A stretch of DNA of 64,000 nt from Thiobacillus sp. (GTDB lineage: Bacteria > Pseudomonadota > Gammaproteobacteria > Burkholderiales > Thiobacillaceae), in NCBI RefSeq assembly GCF_030696885.1, contig NZ_JAUYRI010000017.1, forward strand, positions 349,212 to 413,211. Reading direction: 5' to 3'. Position 1 is the first letter of the stretch. Each line of letters begins with the position of its first letter. This document shows, in pieces, positions 18,146 through 26,483 of the stretch. Below the pieces are notes generated by a model. That model was not told the DNA's origin, ran no database searches, and worked only from the letters and a program-made list of their open reading frames with translations. The translations under genes and the position numbers were made by a program.

Positions 18146-19063
18146 TTGAACGCATTCCTCACCAAAGTCGGCAAGACCCTTGCCTGGCATGCACGCCGCG
18201 TGCAGCGCGGCGCGCGCAGCGTGCGCTGGTCGCTTTCGCGGCCGCCCGCGCAGCGTCCCGTCATCGTCGTCGGCTGCTCCCGCGCCGGCACCACGCTGGT
18301 CTACAAAACCCTGTCCGAGTCGCGCGAACTCGGTACCCTGCAGCGCGAAACCCACGATTACTGGACGACGTTGCATCCTCCGTCCGACAAGCATTGGGAC
18401 ACGCATGCGCTGGATGCGGGCGATGCCAGCCCGACCGACCGTGACACGGTCAGCCGGTATTTCTACAGCGGGACCGGCCGGCATCGCTGGGTCGACAAGA
18501 ACAACCAGAACGGGCTGTGCGTGCCCTACCTGCAGGCGCTGTTTCCCGACGCTGTGTTCGTCTTCGTCAAGCGCAGTCCCGGCGACAACCTCAATTCGCT
18601 GATCGAGGGCTGGCGTAAGCCTGATGAATTCGCCACCTGGTCGAACGACCTGCCGGCCCAGGTGGCGGTGGAAAACGGCACGCTGACCCAGTGGTGCTTT
18701 TTCCTAGCCGACGGCTGGCGCGATTATCTGAATGCGCCGGTGGAAAACGTCGCTGCCTTCCAGTACAAGGCGATCAACCAGGCCATCCTCGATGCAAAGG
18801 CGTATATGCCCGCCGGGCAATGGGTCGAGGTGTTCTACGAGGATTTTCTGCGCGACCCGGTTGCCACCTTCCGCCGGGTATTCGAAGGCTGCGGGCTCGA
18901 CTTCGACGCCCGCCTGCAGGCGCATTGCGCCGACGTGCTCGACATTCCCTACAACGCCTTCTCCGAAATCCGCCTCGACAAATGGAAGGACGGCCGTAAC
19001 CGCGAGAAGATCGAGCGCGTGCTGCCGCAGGTGGCGGACGTCGCCGCCCGGATGGGGTATTGA
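18146..19063 (+). CDS. Sulfotransferase family protein, copy 1
   Basis: A roughly 305-residue protein with a PAPS-binding P-loop-like motif (VIVVGCSRAGTTLVYKTL, residues 39-56) and a 3'-phosphate site (VFVKRSPGDNLNSLIEGW). These belong to the sulfotransferase superfamily, which moves sulfate from PAPS to hydroxyls or amines of sugars. The start is uncertain: TTG at 18146 gives a compact N-terminus, while ATG at 18050 would add 32 residues and lie in the promoter-sized gap shared with the divergent gene. Likely decorates the exopolysaccharide with sulfate. Confidence 0.78.
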   Translation: MNAFLTKVGKTLAWHARRVQRGARSVRWSLSRPPAQRPVIVVGCSRAGTTLVYKTLSESRELGTLQRETHDYWTTLHPPSDKHWDTHALDAGDASPTDRDTVSRYFYSGTGRHRWVDKNNQNGLCVPYLQALFPDAVFVFVKRSPGDNLNSLIEGWRKPDEFATWSNDLPAQVAVENGTLTQWCFFLADGWRDYLNAPVENVAAFQYKAINQAILDAKAYMPAGQWVEVFYEDFLRDPVATFRRVFEGCGLDFDARLQAHCADVLDIPYNAFSEIRLDKWKDGRNREKIERVLPQVADVAARMGY

Positions 19064-19088
19064 TGGGTGTATTACAGCCCCCTATCTC

Positions 19089-19156
19089 GTCATTCCGGCG
19101 TTCGCCGGAATCCAGCGCCTTGATTGAACGGGCTCCCGGCGTCTGCCGGGATGACG
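19089..19156. repeat. REP-like palindromic element, inverted pair (copy A)
   Basis: Two hairpins in inverted orientation in the 112-base gap before the deacetylase-like gene. The first is ATTCCGGC-N4-GCCGGAAT (19092-19111), flanked by GTC and CCAG. The second is TCCCGGC-N4-GCCGGGA (19134-19151), followed by TGACG, the complement of the first unit's leading end. The first unit matches the element at 21331-21357 exactly outside the loop. Arrangement resembles bacterial interspersed mosaic elements. Function unknown; such elements can stabilise mRNA or terminate transcription. Confidence 0.85.
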
Positions 19157-19175
19157 TTATGAAGGAGGCTGCGCG

Positions 19176-20369
19176 GTGACGATGCTAGTTTTCGCCGTGG
19201 CCACCATTCTTCTGCTATGGGCGACTATTCTGCTCTCCTTCTTCGCTCCGCTCGCGGCCCGCTGGCGCGAGCCGGTGCTGCGCCATCCGGTGCTGGTCAT
19301 CGAAAGCGACGACTGGGGCGCAGGTCCCTTGGCGCAGGCCGAGGCATTGCCCCGCCTGTCTGCCGTGCTGCAAGGTATCCGCGACCGCAGCGGGCGGTCG
19401 GCGGTCATGACCCTGGGCGTGATCCTGGAAGTCCCCGACGGTCCACGCATCGCCGCCTCCGGCTGCAGCGAATACCATGCGTTGCCGCTGACCGATGCTC
19501 GCTTCGACGATGTGCGCGCCGCCATGCAGTCGGGCATCGCCGCCGGCGTGTTTGTGCCGCAGTTGCATGGCCAATGCCACTACTGGCCGCCGGCGCTGAT
19601 GTGCGCGGCGCAGCGCGACAGCGCCGTGCGCGACTGGCTCACCGCGCCCACACCCGCCACGACCGAGGGCCTGCCCTCGCCGCTGCAAAGCCGCTGGGTC
19701 GATGCGTCCGTCCTGCCGTCGCGCACGCTGCCGGCGGATGCGATCCGGCAGGCTGTCGCCGCCGAAGCACAGACTTATCAAACCCTGTTCGGCAGCGCGC
19801 CGCAGGTGGCCGTCGCCACCACCTTCGTCTGGAACGATGCGGTCGAAGCCGCCTGGGCGCAGGTTGGGATCGAGACCGTCATCACCCCCGGCCGCCGCGC
19901 CACCTGCCGCACGGCCGCCGGCCAACCCGGCTGCGTCGATGCCACCCTGCTGGCGGGTGAGCGTTCACTCGCCGGCCAAACCTATCTGGTGCGCGATGTC
20001 TATTTCGAACCGGCGCTGGGCCATGTGCCGCAGCGCCTGCTCAACGGGCTGAGCACCCGCACCCGGCAGGGCCGCGCCTGTCTGGCCGAAACCCACCGCT
20101 TCAATTTCCTGCAGGCGGCGGACGCCAGCCTGGCCACGCTCGAAACCGGCCTGCGCGATGCGCTCGCCAGCCGTCCCGACCTGCGCTTTGTCACGCCGCT
20201 CGAACTTGCGCACGCGATGCGGCAGGGCGACCCGGACTGGATCGAAACCCGGCTCAAACTGCGGCTTTCCGCCTGGCGCGCCCGGCTGGACGAGATCCCG
20301 CGCTTTCGCCGGATCGCACAGCTCAGTGGCCTTGCGCTGCCGCTGGCGCTGCTGGGGGCGCGCGCATGA
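19176..20369 (+). CDS. Polysaccharide-deacetylase-like membrane-anchored protein
   Basis: A 397-residue protein. Residues 3-24 form an N-terminal membrane anchor. The following domain shows a DD pair (D45-D46 in VIESDDWG) and the metal-binding pattern H131-x3-H135 (LHGQCHYWPP), as in carbohydrate esterase family 4 deacetylases. The GTG start at 19176 is supported by AAGGAGG 7 bases upstream. It may remove acetyl from a GlcNAc-like residue of the locus glycan; the remaining catalytic residues are not obvious, so activity is inferred. Overlaps the next gene by 4 bases. Confidence 0.7.
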   Translation: MTMLVFAVATILLLWATILLSFFAPLAARWREPVLRHPVLVIESDDWGAGPLAQAEALPRLSAVLQGIRDRSGRSAVMTLGVILEVPDGPRIAASGCSEYHALPLTDARFDDVRAAMQSGIAAGVFVPQLHGQCHYWPPALMCAAQRDSAVRDWLTAPTPATTEGLPSPLQSRWVDASVLPSRTLPADAIRQAVAAEAQTYQTLFGSAPQVAVATTFVWNDAVEAAWAQVGIETVITPGRRATCRTAAGQPGCVDATLLAGERSLAGQTYLVRDVYFEPALGHVPQRLLNGLSTRTRQGRACLAETHRFNFLQAADASLATLETGLRDALASRPDLRFVTPLELAHAMRQGDPDWIETRLKLRLSAWRARLDEIPRFRRIAQLSGLALPLALLGARA

Positions 20370-21295
20370 AGCCACGCTTCTCGGTTGTCATTCCCGCCTT
20401 CAACGCCGCCGCCACGCTGGCGCGTGCGATCGAGTCGGTGCGCGTGCAAAGCTGGCCGGCGCACGAAATCCTCGTCGTCGACGACGGCTCGACTGATGCC
20501 ACCGCCAACGTCGCTCGCCAGTTTGGCGAAACGGTGCGGCTGATCCAGCAAAAGAACAGCGGCGTCTCGGTGGCGCGCAATGCCGGCGCGGCCGCGGCCA
20601 GCGGCGACTGGCTGGTGTTTCTGGATGCCGACGACTGGTACGCGCCCGACCGCATCCGGCTGCATGCCGAATGGATCGCCGAGGGCGCGCCGCTGGACTG
20701 CCTGACCGGCGACTACGAATACCGCGACGATGCCGGAACATTGCTCGGCACCTCGATGGCGCAGCACGAATCGGGCCGCATGATGCGTGCGAAAGCATCG
20801 GGTGCGGCACGGGTGGTGATCGAAACCCCCGCCGAAATTGCCGCCTTCGTCGCCGACCATTTCGGCGACACCCATACGCTGTCGGTGCCGCGCGCACGCT
20901 TCGTCGAATTGGGCGGCTATCCCACCGGCTACAAGGTGTGCGAGGACGTGCATTTCCTGACCCGGCTGGTGGCGGGCAGCCGCCGCATCGGCGTGGTGTG
21001 CCAGAGCCTCGGCGTCTATGTCATCCATGGCGGCAGCGCGACGCGGCGCGATCCGGTGGCGGCGCAGCGCGAAAACGTGCGCACGCTAACCGATCTGGCA
21101 CGGCTGGCGAACAACTTCCCCGCGCCGGTGCGGCAGGGTGTGGCCGAGCGTATGGCCAGCGCACGCTACAACCTAGGTTGCGCGCTGAGTAAAAGTGGCC
21201 AGCGCTTTGCCGCACTCAACGCCGTACTGCCGAACCTCACCGAGCGCCCCGACTGGCGAAGCGTGCGCGAAGCGCTGTCGATGTTGAGGGGTTGA
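20366..21295 (+). CDS. Glycosyltransferase family 2
   Basis: A 309-residue GT-A enzyme. It starts with FSVVIPAFNAAATLARAIES, has the nucleotide-binding VVDDGSTDATANVA, and the metal-binding DADDWY. An ATGA overlap couples it to the deacetylase-like gene. A C-terminal helical region follows the catalytic domain. Donor and acceptor unknown; part of the glycan assembly set. Confidence 0.9.
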   Translation: MKPRFSVVIPAFNAAATLARAIESVRVQSWPAHEILVVDDGSTDATANVARQFGETVRLIQQKNSGVSVARNAGAAAASGDWLVFLDADDWYAPDRIRLHAEWIAEGAPLDCLTGDYEYRDDAGTLLGTSMAQHESGRMMRAKASGAARVVIETPAEIAAFVADHFGDTHTLSVPRARFVELGGYPTGYKVCEDVHFLTRLVAGSRRIGVVCQSLGVYVIHGGSATRRDPVAAQRENVRTLTDLARLANNFPAPVRQGVAERMASARYNLGCALSKSGQRFAALNAVLPNLTERPDWRSVREALSMLRG

Positions 21296-21330
21296 TGTAT
21301 GGTTGAATCGATGAAGCCATTTCCCCGCCC

Positions 21331-21357
21331 GTCATTCCGGCAAAGGCCGGAATCCAG
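21331..21357. repeat. REP-like palindromic element (copy B)
   Basis: Single hairpin ATTCCGGC-N4-GCCGGAAT (21334-21353) with the same GTC and CCAG flanks as the first unit at 19089; only the 4-base loop differs (AAAG versus GTTC). It lies in the 84-base gap between the GT2 and GT4 genes, just upstream of the latter. Confidence 0.85.
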
Positions 21358-21379
21358 TCAAATAAAATAGCCCGACCCC

Positions 21380-22525
21380 ATGAACCGCCTGCTTGTTCTC
21401 ACCGAACTCTTCCTGCCCACCAAGGGCGGCACCGCAGTATGGGCGGCCGAGGTGTACAAACGTCTGGGCGGCAAGGAAATCCACATCGTCACGTCCGACG
21501 TTCCGGGCGCGGAAGGGGTCGACGTGGCGCATCCCAACACCATCCATCGCCTGAACCTCAAGCGCGTGCCCTGGCTGCGCCCCGAATCGCTGGCGATGTA
21601 CGCGCGTTTTTTCTTCAAGTCGCTGGCGCTGGCGCTCATCCACCGTTTCGATGCGGTACATGCCTTTCGCGCCCTGCCCGAAGGACTGGTGGCATGGGCG
21701 GTGGCGCGCCTGACGTTTCGCCCGGTCGTGATCTACGCGCATGGCGAAGAACTGACCACCTGGGGCCGCGGCGGCAAATACAAGACGATGCGCTTTGCCC
21801 TGTGCCATGCCGACCACGTGATCGCCAATAGCGAACATACGCGCGATACGCTGCTCGAAATGGGCGTCGATGCAATGCGCATCACGGTGATTTATCCAGG
21901 CGTCGACGTATCGGTGTTCATGCCCGGGCTGGATGTCAGTGGCCTGCGTGAAGGGCTCGGCATTCGCGCAGATGAAAAGCTGGTGTTTTCGGTAGGCCGC
22001 CTGTCTCGCCGCAAGGGCTTCGACCAGATGATCCGCGCCGTGGCGCAACTGCATGCCGAGGGCATCCCGGTGCGCTATGTCATCGCCGGCATCGGCGAAG
22101 ACGCCGATTACCTGGATAGCCTGATCACGGAACATAATGTGCAGGGTGTCGTCCATCGGATAGGTGCGGTGAGCGAAGCTGACCTGCCGCGCTGGATGAA
22201 TGCCTGCGACGTCTTTGCCATGCCCAACCGAGAGATCAACGGCGACAACGAGGGCTTCGGGATGGTGTTCATAGAGGCAGCGGCTTGCGGTAAATCCAGT
22301 TTGGCGGGGATGGCGGGCGGTACGGGTTCGGCTGTTTTGCATGATGAGAGCGGCATCAGGGTGGATGGTGAGGCGGTATCAAGTGTGATCGATGGGATGC
22401 GACGACTGCTGCTTGATTCCGTATATCGCAAACGGTTAGAGAGGTTTGCCTTACAACGCGTTGAACGAGAGTTTGCCTGGGAACGTGTGGTGGAGAAGAC
22501 CCGCGTAGTGGGTGAGGAGTTATAA
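21380..22525 (+). CDS. Glycosyltransferase family 4
   Basis: A 381-residue GT-B enzyme. The N-terminus MNRLLVLTELFLPTKGGTAV, the mid motif VFSVGRLSRRKGFDQMI and the donor-site motif NEGFGMVFIEAAACGKSS are family 4 signatures. The ATG at 21380 follows a REP-like element by 22 bases, so this gene may have its own transcript start or be set apart from the upstream pair. Codon use becomes less G+C rich after about 22300. Confidence 0.9.
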   Translation: MNRLLVLTELFLPTKGGTAVWAAEVYKRLGGKEIHIVTSDVPGAEGVDVAHPNTIHRLNLKRVPWLRPESLAMYARFFFKSLALALIHRFDAVHAFRALPEGLVAWAVARLTFRPVVIYAHGEELTTWGRGGKYKTMRFALCHADHVIANSEHTRDTLLEMGVDAMRITVIYPGVDVSVFMPGLDVSGLREGLGIRADEKLVFSVGRLSRRKGFDQMIRAVAQLHAEGIPVRYVIAGIGEDADYLDSLITEHNVQGVVHRIGAVSEADLPRWMNACDVFAMPNREINGDNEGFGMVFIEAAACGKSSLAGMAGGTGSAVLHDESGIRVDGEAVSSVIDGMRRLLLDSVYRKRLERFALQRVEREFAWERVVEKTRVVGEEL

Positions 22526-22526
22526 A

Positions 22527-23339
22527 ATGTTGAAATCTAGAAGGCTTATCCGGTTTTTGAGTGTCGTGGTTTTTCCGTCTTTGATGACCTTGGGTTCATC
22601 CAGTCACGCATGGGATGTGACACCAGCCGAATTCGCGATGCTTCCGCCGTATTGTGATGCCAAGATGAATGGGAAATCGCCAGAGGCCATCAAGTATTGG
22701 CGGGCGCAGCTTGGTCACGATAATTGGATACACATGCATCACTATTGCGGCGGTCTCAACGAAATGACCCGATACTATCGGCAGGATGCGAAAGGTCGGA
22801 GCAACAGCCTGCGCAAGGTAATTTGGGAAATGAATTACATGCTGGCTAACTCGAAGCCAGACTTCTATCTGCGCGCGGATATGCATTACTACCGCGGGAA
22901 GGCCTTGCACCTCGCAGGGCGGAACGGCGAAGCTTTGTCTGATTTCGTGAAAGCCCTGGAACTGAGCCCGGGCATGCCGCTTGCCAGTATTGAACTTGCT
23001 ACGCTGCACAAAAAGCTGGGCAAGAAAAATCTGGCCCTTGATGTTCTCAGGGCGGCACTGGATAAAAATCCATCGCACAAGGGGCTGCGAAGAACGTATC
23101 AGGAAATGGGCGGGGATCTTGCTGCGATACCAGAAACCCCGAAAGTCGATGTGCCGCCAGCCGCTTCGCTTGATTCGGAGAAGCCTGAGCTCACCCAGGC
23201 GAAGGATGCAGAAAACCCTGCGCCAGCCAGCGTAGGTGCTCCGACCAGCGGGGCAGACGCGCCCACGGGAACTGAACAAGCCAGCGAACCCAAGATAGGA
23301 TCGCCGACAAACCCCTATTGCCGCTTCTGTCCCGACTGA
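22527..23339 (+). CDS. Secreted TPR-repeat protein
   Basis: A 270-residue protein. An N-terminal signal peptide ends near SSHAWD (about residue 29). Two or three TPR-like helical repeats lie around residues 110-200 (YYRGKALHLAGRNGEALSDF, then ASIELATLHKKLGKKNLALD). A Pro/Ala/Glu-rich tail ends in YCRFCPD. ATG at 22527 is chosen because GAGGAG sits 7 bases upstream; a GTG at 22512 is also in frame. TPR proteins in export loci often act as periplasmic scaffolds for polysaccharide or PEP-CTERM machinery. It is the last + strand gene; the next gene is convergent with 15 bases between stops. Confidence 0.75.
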   Translation: MLKSRRLIRFLSVVVFPSLMTLGSSSHAWDVTPAEFAMLPPYCDAKMNGKSPEAIKYWRAQLGHDNWIHMHHYCGGLNEMTRYYRQDAKGRSNSLRKVIWEMNYMLANSKPDFYLRADMHYYRGKALHLAGRNGEALSDFVKALELSPGMPLASIELATLHKKLGKKNLALDVLRAALDKNPSHKGLRRTYQEMGGDLAAIPETPKVDVPPAASLDSEKPELTQAKDAENPAPASVGAPTSGADAPTGTEQASEPKIGSPTNPYCRFCPD

Positions 23340-23354
23340 ACCCCGACTTTGGTT

Positions 23355-26300
23355 TCACACTTGCAGATCGGGCATGAAAGCCTTTGATCTGCGCCACAAA
23401 TCGTCGCGTATATCGGGGTGCGTTGCCGACACGTCATGCTGGCAAGTCGGGTCGCTGTCCAGATCGAACAGCCTCAACGCGTAGCCACCTTCCAGCGGTT
23501 GGTACACCAGTTTCCAGCGGCCGCGCCGGATCATGCGGTCCTTGGCGGCCATGATCCGTTCGCAATACTCGGGCTTGATGCCTAGGGTGCCACGCTCGCG
23601 GTCGGGCACGTCGATCAACTCCAGCAGATCGGGGTAGCGCAAATGGTGCTCGGGCAGGCCCGGGATATCGGTAATCCAGATGCCGGTTTCGTTGAAGGCG
23701 TCGCGCTCGGGGCAGTCGTCGCCTTCGGTCAGGCATCCCACGAGCGACACTCCGTCCATACCATCGGCGGGCGGGGCGTCCACCAGTTCGAGCAAGGTGG
23801 GTGCAAGATCGATCGACCGCACCACGTTGTCAATTTTGCCGCGCTTAGGCTTGCGTGGGTCGCGGATCACCAACGGAATGCGCGGACTGGCCTCGCCGAC
23901 CGCCGAATTGCCCTGGCCCCAGCTGTCGTGCTCGAAAAACTCCATGCCGTGGTCGGAATAGACGACGACGATCGTGTTTTCAGCAAGCCCGCAGGCCTCC
24001 AGATGGGCCAGCATTTTGCCGACTTCGTCGTCGAACTTGGCCACGCAGCCGTCGTACAGATCGATGATCTGGTCCAGGTCGAACTCTTCCTTGGGCGCCC
24101 CTTGGCGGCGCAGGATATCGAAGGGGTCGGTGAGCCGTGCCATGGCGAACTTCGACTCGCCGCGGTAGTTTGGATCCGAAAAGCGGGTGTAGTACGGCCA
24201 TTCGGAGGCAAACGGCGGGTGGGTCGTCGAGTAGAACACGTTGAGAAAGAAGGGTTCTGCGCCCGATGCCAATCGCGATACCAGGCGCCGCGCACGCTTG
24301 CCGAGCGGCTCTGTGAGCGGCACGCCACCAAGGTAATACAGCTCCGGCAGCAGCAGGCGGCCGAGTCGGTTGTGCAGGAACAGCGAGAGGTAGAGCCGCA
24401 GGTCCTTTGGGCCCTGGCGGATCAGGTATTTCAGGTTCCACTGATCTTCCGGCAGGTCGGTGTGCTCGAAGCCGAAACTGAACTTGCCCATGTCTGCCCC
24501 GCACCAGTCCGACAGCGCCGCGGTGCGGTAGCTGCGCGCCTTCAAGAGCTGTGGCAGGGCATCGACCTTCAGCCGCGTTTCCTTGTCGGGAACGAAGTTG
24601 TCACGGATGCCGTGGGTATGCGGCCAGGTGCCGGTGAGCAGCGAGATCAGACTGGGTGCGGTCCGCGCGCACGGCACGTAGCAGTTGGCGAACAGTGCTC
24701 CCTGTTCGGCCAACTTGTCGATGTGCGGGGTGAGCGCGCGCCGGTAGCCCATCGCGCCAAGGCGGTCGGCCCGCAGCGTGTCCGAGCCGATCATCAGGAT
24801 ATTGGGTGGCGCGGTGGCCCGCTTTATAGGCCGCGCGCGCGGCAAACGCGCCTCCGGCTGCCAGGTTGTCCAAGCCACGGTGCCGGCGACGAACAGCACT
24901 GTCGCCCACAGCGCGATTAGTGCGCCCGCCCGGCCTTCCTCCGCCAGCTGCCACGAGGCTGCCACAAACAGCAACGCACTCGGCCCGAGCCACAGGACCT
25001 GCAAGCCGGCGATGCGCGCTGGCGTCATCCATTGCCACAGCCCATACAGCCGGCTCACGCGGTAGTGCATTGACGCCACCAGCAGGCCGGGATTGAAACG
25101 CAGCTTGGCGACGAACTGCAGGGCGAAGGCACCGACGACGCCGAGAACGGCGGCGAGCGCCGCCAGCCATCCAGACCATTGCGCCTGCAGTGCCGTGGCG
25201 AGCATGAAGTAGATCAGCACACCGATGCCGCCGGTAAAGAGCATCAGAGCGAAGGCCCAGGCCGTCAGCCGAGACAGCGCATACAGGGTGTAGCGGCGAT
25301 AGTGAGTGAGCACCTCCTCGCGGATGCGCGGGCCGGTCTGCGAGAAATTGGCGAGCGATTTGGCGAGCAGTGCGGCCGCGCCCAGCGAGGCCACGCCGGC
25401 AGCGGGCAGCAGGCCGGCCCATTTGGCATCGCCGCTGGCGAACCAGGCGATCAGGCCGCATGCGACCGTAACCAGCGACAGCAGCTTGACGGCGACCATG
25501 CCCGGGTCGGGGGGGAGAGGGTGTTGCGGCAACTGTGCGCGGTGTCGCAACCGCTCGAAAGCTCCGGTGAGCTCGCCGAGGCTGGCGGCGAACCGGACGA
25601 GGTAGAAAAAGCGGCGATCGGGCTTCAGTGTAAATACCGCGCTCCCAAGGTGTTCGAGAATCTTTCTGAACATATAGAGGTGCGGCCGCGCCCCATCCTG
25701 CCGCACCAGAAAATTGGCACGCGTGCGCAGAAAACTTTTGCGCAGGGTGTAAGTCGTGCTCATGCGCTCGGCATCGATCGCATGCAGTTGACGAACGCAG
25801 GGCAGATAGCGAATGGCGAAACCCTTGTTCACCGCCCGTACCAGAAAATCGTGATCCTCCCCTCCGGCAAGATTGTGACCTGTTGGACCGAGATCGACCG
25901 AAAACAGGCCTGCGGCGTCGAAGACGCGCCTCCGCACCACGATGTTGCCCCCGCTCGGGTAACGATCCTTAGGCGTGATTACGATCGACTCGCTGCCCAG
26001 ATCGAACTCCGGGAAGGGGCGGATCGGGATCGCATAGTCGCCCCTCGCGTGTACCCAGGATGGTTCGCTCCCGTCCCAGGCCGGCCAGATGCGGCCGCAG
26101 TAGATTGCTTCATCAGGGTAGGCATCCATGCCGTCGATAAGATTGCGCAAAAACCCGGCTTCGACGGTTTGGTCGTCGTCGATGAAACACAGCACGTCGT
26201 GGGTCGTATGTGCGATCGCGGCATTCAGCGCATATGACTTTCCAGCTTTCGGTTCCTCGATCCACGTGAGTCTGAGGTTGTCGCGTGGATGACTGGCGAA

Positions 26301-26474
26301 AAAGTCGGCTAGGCGATCGAGCGTATCGTCGCTACAGTTGTTGGCCACCACCACGATATCGATGCATTCCTCGCCGTTGTACCCGCACGTGTATTGTGAC
26401 GTCAGCGTCTCGATCAACGAGGCGCTGCGATTGTAGGTGCAGATGACGACTGCGAGTCGATTGCTTATTGGCAT
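23355..26474 (-). CDS. Three-part fusion: GT2 glycosyltransferase, membrane domain, alkaline-phosphatase/sulfatase-fold transferase
   Basis: A 1039-residue protein. Residues 1-300 are a GT2 domain (LAVVICTYNRSASLIETL; DDD at 99-101; GGEDHDFLVRA). Residues about 330-545 hold six or so membrane segments. Residues 555-1039 are a sulfatase/EptA/LtaS-type domain: D565 in IGSDTLRAD, D841-H842 in YSDHGMEFFEH, and TAPSLISLLTG. In that last motif T605 stands where sulfatases carry the formylglycine-forming cysteine and where EptA and LtaS carry their catalytic threonine. A phospho-group transferase or hydrolase is therefore more likely than a sulfatase. The order suggests one protein that adds a sugar and a phosphate-linked group to a membrane glycan; this is inference. 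Confidence 0.85.
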   Translation of the reverse strand: MPISNRLAVVICTYNRSASLIETLTSQYTCGYNGEECIDIVVVANNCSDDTLDRLADFFASHPRDNLRLTWIEEPKAGKSYALNAAIAHTTHDVLCFIDDDQTVEAGFLRNLIDGMDAYPDEAIYCGRIWPAWDGSEPSWVHARGDYAIPIRPFPEFDLGSESIVITPKDRYPSGGNIVVRRRVFDAAGLFSVDLGPTGHNLAGGEDHDFLVRAVNKGFAIRYLPCVRQLHAIDAERMSTTYTLRKSFLRTRANFLVRQDGARPHLYMFRKILEHLGSAVFTLKPDRRFFYLVRFAASLGELTGAFERLRHRAQLPQHPLPPDPGMVAVKLLSLVTVACGLIAWFASGDAKWAGLLPAAGVASLGAAALLAKSLANFSQTGPRIREEVLTHYRRYTLYALSRLTAWAFALMLFTGGIGVLIYFMLATALQAQWSGWLAALAAVLGVVGAFALQFVAKLRFNPGLLVASMHYRVSRLYGLWQWMTPARIAGLQVLWLGPSALLFVAASWQLAEEGRAGALIALWATVLFVAGTVAWTTWQPEARLPRARPIKRATAPPNILMIGSDTLRADRLGAMGYRRALTPHIDKLAEQGALFANCYVPCARTAPSLISLLTGTWPHTHGIRDNFVPDKETRLKVDALPQLLKARSYRTAALSDWCGADMGKFSFGFEHTDLPEDQWNLKYLIRQGPKDLRLYLSLFLHNRLGRLLLPELYYLGGVPLTEPLGKRARRLVSRLASGAEPFFLNVFYSTTHPPFASEWPYYTRFSDPNYRGESKFAMARLTDPFDILRRQGAPKEEFDLDQIIDLYDGCVAKFDDEVGKMLAHLEACGLAENTIVVVYSDHGMEFFEHDSWGQGNSAVGEASPRIPLVIRDPRKPKRGKIDNVVRSIDLAPTLLELVDAPPADGMDGVSLVGCLTEGDDCPERDAFNETGIWITDIPGLPEHHLRYPDLLELIDVPDRERGTLGIKPEYCERIMAAKDRMIRRGRWKLVYQPLEGGYALRLFDLDSDPTCQHDVSATHPDIRDDLWRRSKAFMPDLQV

Positions 26475-26483
26475 GGGTTTAAT

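Noticed and set aside
23643-24920. 425-codon open frame on the + strand
   Set aside because: Antisense to the phosphatase-fold half of the GT2 fusion; no recognisable motif.
23355-26474. Annotation as a formylglycine sulfatase
   Set aside because: The anchor LLTG places T605, not C602, at the nucleophile position, and the C-x-P-x-R motif is absent.
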